64,000 bases of DNA from Thiothrix sp. UBA5583 (GTDB lineage: Bacteria > Pseudomonadota > Gammaproteobacteria > Thiotrichales > Thiotrichaceae), in NCBI GenBank assembly GCA_002425225.1, contig DILV01000016.1:169291-233290 (forward strand), read 5' to 3'. The notes under the pieces were generated by a model. That model saw only the letters and a list, made by a program, of their open reading frames with translations, was not told the DNA's origin and searched no databases. This document shows, in pieces, positions 60,045 through 64,000 of the stretch; positions within the stretch are counted from its first letter, which is position 1; every line of letters begins with the position of its first letter. Made by a program: the position numbers and the translations under genes.

Positions 60045-60656
60045 ATGTCAGCAGCAGATTTAGCTGGATATATACGTAAGCGTTTGAAATCTATAGGTCT
60101 TACGACAGTAGCAGCCGCAGAGCGGTCAGGCATTTCCCGCCAGACATGGCACAAATTGCTAAGGGCAGAGGTGGATGAAGCCAGGTTATCTACCCTGGTA
60201 AAAGTGGCGAATACGCTGGAAACTCCACCCTTGAACATGTTCCGTGTCTATTTTCATGGCAAGGAATTTGCGCGTAGCATCCCACTGCTTGAAAACCAGA
60301 AGACCTTTGCGCATGGCTCAGCCGCTAGTGTGACCTTCCCGGATAATGCCCCTGTGCAAGCAGGGCGTGAGTTTGAAAAAATCTGGGAAATCGTCAACCT
60401 GAGTAATGAGAGCTGGAAAAACTGGTCACTGCAATGTGAAGATCAGGCGGGTAGCGATGCCCCTCAATTGATGCCGCTGTATTTCAAGGCATCTTTGCCG
60501 GAAACCCTACCTGGCGAACACATCCGCATCCGCGTCAAGTTCCGTGCCCCGGAAACGACAGGTACAGTCGTTTCTCACTGGCAAATTGTCAGTGACAAGG
60601 GCGAAGCCATGTTTACCCAACAAAATGGCCTGACCTGCACGGTCAATGTAACCTGA
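60045..60656 (+). CDS. XRE regulator with C-terminal NBR1-Ig-like domain
   Basis: The ATG at 60045 (MSAADLAGYIRKR) with a GGGAG site gives 203 residues. Residues 1-75 form an XRE helix-turn-helix (VAAAERSGISRQTWHKLLRAEVDEARLSTL). Residues about 95-203 form an Ig-like domain of the NBR1 central (FW) type: FEKIWEIVNLSNESWKNWSLQ, then LPGEHIRIRVKFRAPETTGTVVSHWQIVSDKGE, with the paired Trp. In NBR1 this domain binds proteins. Fusion to a DNA-binding domain suggests a regulator that senses a protein or peptide; that is inference. The paralogue downstream lacks the Ig part. Confidence 0.85.
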   Translation: MSAADLAGYIRKRLKSIGLTTVAAAERSGISRQTWHKLLRAEVDEARLSTLVKVANTLETPPLNMFRVYFHGKEFARSIPLLENQKTFAHGSAASVTFPDNAPVQAGREFEKIWEIVNLSNESWKNWSLQCEDQAGSDAPQLMPLYFKASLPETLPGEHIRIRVKFRAPETTGTVVSHWQIVSDKGEAMFTQQNGLTCTVNVT

Positions 60657-60662
60657 TAAAAC

Positions 60663-60683
60663 TTATAGATAGCATTTCTATAA
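60663..60683. promoter_or_regulatory. AT-rich inverted repeat TTATAGA/TCTATAA
   Basis: A 7-7-7 perfect inverted repeat directly after the XRE/NBR1 stop and about 90 bases before the next XRE start. Lacking a T-run, it is a possible operator. Confidence 0.4.
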
Positions 60684-60720
60684 CTCTGTCAAGGGGGTAT
60701 TTGCCACCTTGGCAGATATT

Positions 60721-60766
60721 CTCCCTCAGGCAAACTGATGCTCAATGTCAGCATCACTTGAGGGAG
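60721..60766 (+). promoter_or_regulatory. Long stem-loop hiding the ribosome site of the second XRE gene
   Basis: CTCCCTCA (60721-60728) pairs with TGAGGGAG (60759-60766), and inside it TGATGCT pairs with AGCATCA around a 7-base loop. The GGGAG ribosome site of the next gene lies in the outer stem, so an mRNA starting upstream would have it closed. Confidence 0.6.
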
Positions 60767-60775
60767 TATTCAGAC

Positions 60776-61060
60776 ATGTCAGCCACTGATTTTGCCAGCT
60801 ATCTGGAAAAACGCCTTGCAACCCTGCAATTGAAAGTCACGGAAGCCGCCAAACGTTCTGGCCTTTCCCGCCAATCTTGGTACAAATTGCTCAATGCCGA
60901 AGTGGAAGAAGCCAAAATTTCCACACTACGCAAGGTTGCCAACACCTTGCAAGTCCCCCCTGAACACCTGATGTACCTGTATTTTCAGGCTGGAACCAAA
61001 TCCGGTTTGAATGCCAGGCAACACGCTGCATTAGATGCCGGATTGGGCGTGCACGGGTAA
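60776..61060 (+). CDS. XRE-family regulator, paralogue of the preceding one
   Basis: The ATG at 60776 (MSATDFASYLEKRLATLQ) gives 94 residues: one helix-turn-helix domain (VTEAAKRSGLSRQSWYKLLNAEVEEAKISTLRKVANTL) and a short tail. It is closely similar to the HTH part of the XRE/NBR1 protein and to the small XRE at 41.2 kb. A GGGAG ribosome site 10 bases upstream lies in a stem-loop. The tandem position points to duplication and loss, or gain, of the Ig domain. Confidence 0.85.
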   Translation: MSATDFASYLEKRLATLQLKVTEAAKRSGLSRQSWYKLLNAEVEEAKISTLRKVANTLQVPPEHLMYLYFQAGTKSGLNARQHAALDAGLGVHG

Positions 61061-61181
61061 GCCCTGACAGGGATTTCACTCACGGCGACGCGCAAAACTT
61101 TACTTTTGCCTCGTTTCTGGGGATAAAATGCGGCCTTGTGATAAATCAGGATACAGGCCGCGACGCTTGTACGTATAAATA

Positions 61182-63656
61182 ATGAGCGAAAATCTGGTAA
61201 TCGTCGAGTCTCCGGCGAAGGGAAAAACCATCCAAAAGTACCTCGGCAAGGGGTTTGAAGTGCTAGCTTCCTATGGGCACGTGCGTGATCTTGTGCCCAA
61301 GGAAGGCGCTGTTGACCCTGCCAATGGTTACAACATGCGCTACGAAATCATTGACCGCAACCAGCGGCATGTAGACGCAATTGCGCGAGCCTTGAAAAAA
61401 GCCGATACCCTTTATCTGGCAACTGACCCGGATCGCGAAGGCGAAGCCATTTCCTGGCACTTGTACGAATTGCTCAAGGAGCGCGGTTCGCTGGAAGGCA
61501 AAAAAGTCCAGCGCGTCGTTTTCCACGAAATTACCCGCAAGGCGATTCAGGATGCGATACAGAACCCGCGCGGGCTGGCTCATGACCTGATTGATGCCCA
61601 GCAGGCACGCCGGGCGCTGGATTATCTGGTCGGTTTTAACCTGTCGCCGTTACTGTGGCGTAAGATCAAGCCCAGCCTGTCCGCCGGACGGGTGCAAAGC
61701 CCGGCGTTGCGCCTGATTGTCGAGCGCGAGGAAGAGATCGAGAATTTCGTGCGTCAGGAATACTGGACGATGACCGCCCAGAATGAAAAGGACGCACAGG
61801 CATTTACCGCCCGTTTGCATACGCTGGACAACCGCAAACTTGACCAGTTTGACCTCAACAATGAAACCCAGGCTAGTGCTGTGCGCGAGCGCCTGCTCAA
61901 GGCTGCCAACGGCAAATTGCTGGTCAGCAAGGTCGACAAGAAACAGCGCAAGCGTTACCCCGCGCCACCGTTCACCACCTCCACCCTGCAACAGGAGGCC
62001 GTGCGCAAGCTGCGTTTTTCCACCCAGCGGGCGATGCGTATCGCCCAACAATTGTATGAAGGCATTGATTTGGGCAGTGGCCCGGTTGGCCTGATTACCT
62101 ACATGCGTACCGACTCGGTAAACCTCGCTAATGAAGCTATTGCCGAATTACGCAGCCTGATCGAGCAACGCTACGGCAACAACAAACTGCCGAACACACC
62201 CAATTTCTACAAAACCAAATCCAAGAACGCGCAGGAAGCCCACGAAGCGGTGCGCCCGACTTCTGCCTTGCGCACCCCGGAGCAGGTCAAACAGTACCTC
62301 AACGAAGAACAGTTCAAGCTGTATGAGCTGATCTGGAAACGTACTGTAGCTTGCCAGATGATTTACGCCACGCTTGATACCGTATCCGCCGACCTGAATG
62401 CAGAAGCGGGCAGTTTTTTCCGTGCATCCGGCTCCACCATTCGTGACCCCGGTTTCCTGCTGGTGTACGAAGAAGGGCTGGATGACCGCGCCAGTGAAAA
62501 GGAAAGCCCGTTGCCACCGCTGGAAGAGGGCGAACATGTCACCTTGCATGACATCAAGGCCGAGCAGCACTTTACCGAGCCACCGCCACGCTATTCCGAG
62601 GCATCATTGGTCAAGGCGCTGGAAGAATTTGGCATCGGGCGACCTTCCACCTATGCCAGCATTATTTCCACCCTGCTGTCGCGCGAATACGTGGAGCTAG
62701 ACAACCGCCGCTTTATCCCGACCGACATCGGGCGGATTGTGACCCGTTTCCTGACGGAACATTTCACCCAATACGTCGATTATGACTTCACCGCCAATCT
62801 GGAAGACCAACTGGACGCCATTTCACGCGGCGAAAAAACCTGGGTTCCGGTGATGGACGATTTCTGGCAACCCTTCCACAAGCTGGTCGATGAAAAGATG
62901 GGCAGCGTCAACCGCAGTGACGTACTGCAATCGCGCGAACTGGGCACTGACCCTGCCAGTGGCAGACCGGTATCGGTACGCTTGGGGCGTTTCGGGCCGA
63001 TGGTGCAAATCGGCACCAAGGATGATGAGGAAAAGCCAGTATTTGCCAGCCTGCGCCCTGGCATGAAGCTGGATACGGTCACACTGGAAGAAGCGCTGGA
63101 ACTGTTCAAGTTGCCCCGTCATTTAGGTGAAACCGCCGATGGCAAGGCTATCAGCACCAATGTTGGTCGGTTTGGCCCATACGTGAAATACGGCGATCAG
63201 TTTGCTTCCCTGAAAAAAGATGACGACCCTTACACCATCACGCTGGAGCGGGCGCTGGAACTGATTGCCGAAAAACAGGTGAAAGATGCGGAAAAAATCC
63301 TGCGTGATTTCGGCAATGGCATCCAGATCCTCAAAGGCCGCTGGGGGCCGTACCTGCAACAGGTAGTTAAACGCACCAAGGTACAGGCACGTTTGCCCAA
63401 GGATCGTGAACCTGACAGTATGACGCTGGAAGAATGCCAGACATTGCTGAGCGCTGCTGCCGATGCCAAAAGCAGTAAAAAAGACGCGAAAAAGGAAGAA
63501 GCTGACAAAAACAAGGCAAGTGATGATGCCAGCAAGCCTGCCAGCAAAAAAGTAACGGCTGCTGCCAAGGGAACCAAGGCAAGCCCCAAAAAAGTAGCTA
63601 CTGCCAAAACAGCCAGCAAACCTCAAACCCCTGCTGCCCGCAAAAAACCAGCCTAG
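61182..63656 (+). CDS. topA: DNA topoisomerase I
   Basis: An 824-residue type IA topoisomerase, which relaxes negative supercoils. The Toprim domain begins VIVESPAKGKTIQKYLG and has TDPDREGEAISWHLYELL near residue 83. The active-site Tyr is in LITYMRTDSVN near residue 308. C-terminal Toprim-associated repeats (VRLGRFGPMVQIG, TNVGRFGPYVKYG) replace the zinc fingers of E. coli TopA. No CxxC zinc motifs are visible. It ends in a Lys/Ala-rich tail of about 60 residues. It stands alone after the XRE pair. Confidence 0.95.
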   Translation: MSENLVIVESPAKGKTIQKYLGKGFEVLASYGHVRDLVPKEGAVDPANGYNMRYEIIDRNQRHVDAIARALKKADTLYLATDPDREGEAISWHLYELLKERGSLEGKKVQRVVFHEITRKAIQDAIQNPRGLAHDLIDAQQARRALDYLVGFNLSPLLWRKIKPSLSAGRVQSPALRLIVEREEEIENFVRQEYWTMTAQNEKDAQAFTARLHTLDNRKLDQFDLNNETQASAVRERLLKAANGKLLVSKVDKKQRKRYPAPPFTTSTLQQEAVRKLRFSTQRAMRIAQQLYEGIDLGSGPVGLITYMRTDSVNLANEAIAELRSLIEQRYGNNKLPNTPNFYKTKSKNAQEAHEAVRPTSALRTPEQVKQYLNEEQFKLYELIWKRTVACQMIYATLDTVSADLNAEAGSFFRASGSTIRDPGFLLVYEEGLDDRASEKESPLPPLEEGEHVTLHDIKAEQHFTEPPPRYSEASLVKALEEFGIGRPSTYASIISTLLSREYVELDNRRFIPTDIGRIVTRFLTEHFTQYVDYDFTANLEDQLDAISRGEKTWVPVMDDFWQPFHKLVDEKMGSVNRSDVLQSRELGTDPASGRPVSVRLGRFGPMVQIGTKDDEEKPVFASLRPGMKLDTVTLEEALELFKLPRHLGETADGKAISTNVGRFGPYVKYGDQFASLKKDDDPYTITLERALELIAEKQVKDAEKILRDFGNGIQILKGRWGPYLQQVVKRTKVQARLPKDREPDSMTLEECQTLLSAAADAKSSKKDAKKEEADKNKASDDASKPASKKVTAAAKGTKASPKKVATAKTASKPQTPAARKKPA

Positions 63657-63685
63657 AAGACTCACCAGCCCGGAACATTCAGCCT

Positions 63686-63708
63686 GCCAGCCGTTACCGA
63701 CGGCTGGC
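63686..63708 (+). terminator. Stem-loop after topA
   Basis: A perfect 9-bp stem GCCAGCCGT / ACGGCTGGC with a 5-base loop, 30 bases after the topA stop. No T-run, so a weak or 3'-stabilising hairpin. Confidence 0.6.
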
Positions 63709-63829
63709 GTATAGGTGTCTAGGATCATGCCGCTACTGTGAAGTCGCCACCCGGCAGGTCTTGAAAAACAAGGACGGCAGCGAAGGCATCCTCTATGAAG
63801 TCGTGCGGGTGGATACGTTGCGCGGTTGA
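63698..63829 (+). pseudogene. Possible gene remnant without a start codon
   Basis: A frame that stays open from about 63698 to the TGA at 63827-63829 encodes RRLAYRC...CRYCEVATRQVLKNK...YEVVRVDTLRG, which reads like real protein (CRYC, balanced charges). It has no start or ribosome site and begins inside the topA hairpin. It may be the tail of a lost gene. Family not recognised. Confidence 0.3.
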
Positions 63830-63850
63830 GCGTGGGCGGCTTGGCACGAG

Positions 63851-63878
63851 GTAGGTGGGTTTTGCAACCCACCCTACG
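63851..63878. repeat. Palindromic GTAGG-TGGGTT-TTGC-AACCCA-CCCTACG repeat
   Basis: A near-perfect 28-bp palindrome of the common GTAGGGTGGGTTTGCAAACCCACC-type intergenic repeat. Such short elements are scattered in many proteobacterial and cyanobacterial genomes and are probably mobile in trans. The rest of 63657-64000 holds no gene that I can support. Confidence 0.75.
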
Positions 63879-64000
63879 TCGTGGGGTGTGACCGGAAGAG
63901 ATGCTCTTTTTGTGGCTTCCCCGGTAAGATTAGAAAAGGGGCGTGTTGGGAAAGAGTGGAGATTGCGGTGGTCGGCGCATCATTAAAAAAAAACCAAACA

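Noticed and set aside
1..64000. rRNA or tRNA genes, insertion sequences, prophage
   Set aside because: No cloverleaf, rRNA core, transposase or phage protein was seen in any gap or frame.

Overview
The window reads as a chromosomal segment of a sulfur-oxidising, autotrophic, polyhydroxyalkanoate-storing gammaproteobacterium, most like Thiothrix or another member of the Thiotrichaceae. Three things point there. A QmoA-QmoB-HdrC-HdrB electron-transfer cluster of the kind that serves APS reductase opens the window. A class I phosphoribulokinase (Calvin cycle) lies near 57 kb. A class I PHA synthase lies near 13 kb. The genus is inferred from gene content and protein character; no rRNA or tRNA gene was seen.

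Layout. 0-6 kb: a partial unknown gene on the minus strand, then qmoA-qmoB-hdrC-hdrB ending in a clear terminator. 6-16 kb: housekeeping genes (trhP, a DUF3301 gene, proC-yggT-yggU, an RRM/RGG RNA-binding protein, gshA, phaC with a repetitive Lys-rich tail, a peptide deformylase and purU). 16-25 kb: a sodium-coupled transport block with two different sodium:solute symporter operons (DUF4212+SSS and DUF485+ActP-like), an NhaD antiporter and a shortened KdpD/KdpE-like two-component pair. The two symporter operons carry the same 14-nt palindromic element upstream. 25-31 kb: an EF-hand membrane protein with LemA, a secreted chalcone-isomerase-fold protein, gpmI and a membrane protein.

30-49.5 kb: a histidine-biosynthesis and Tat block on the minus strand (rnd-hisB-hisH, then hisA, hisF, hisE, tatA-tatB-tatC) broken up by inserted genes. 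The main insertions are: an AAA+ ATPase fused to an FtsH-type M41 peptidase in the slot where hisI normally sits; a two-gene cassette on the opposite strand between hisF and hisA, made of a Ser/Gly/Lys tandem-repeat protein, a stem-loop and an aminoglycoside-phosphotransferase-fold kinase; and a block with a zinc-ribbon/TPR membrane protein, thiopurine methyltransferase, a nitrilase-fold protein without its catalytic cysteine, a small XRE regulator, a ChaN-PDZ protein, an M1 peptidase, a CPBP protein and a DUF1461 protein.

49.5-64 kb: an orphan small-RNA-like unit with a strong sigma-70 promoter, a secreted cohesin-like/dockerin-like protein plus serine protease pair, a nucleoside transporter, a sigma-54 plus IHF-site promoter firing into a short terminated transcript, rimO, a phased cluster of DnaA-box-like sites in front of phosphoribulokinase, a three-gene overlapping operon (flavin/2Fe-2S reductase, HIT, HD), two paralogous XRE regulators (one carrying an NBR1-Ig-like domain) with marked inverted repeats, and topA.

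The best candidate for an undescribed system is the repeat-protein/kinase cassette at 34.99-36.69 kb. It recalls kinase-substrate pairs such as CotH/CotG, phosphorylated RiPPs and silaffins, but no known family was recognised. Other strong leads are the shared palindrome of the symporter operons, the sigma-54/IHF small transcript, the AAA+/M41 fusion in the his operon and the cohesin/dockerin protease pair.
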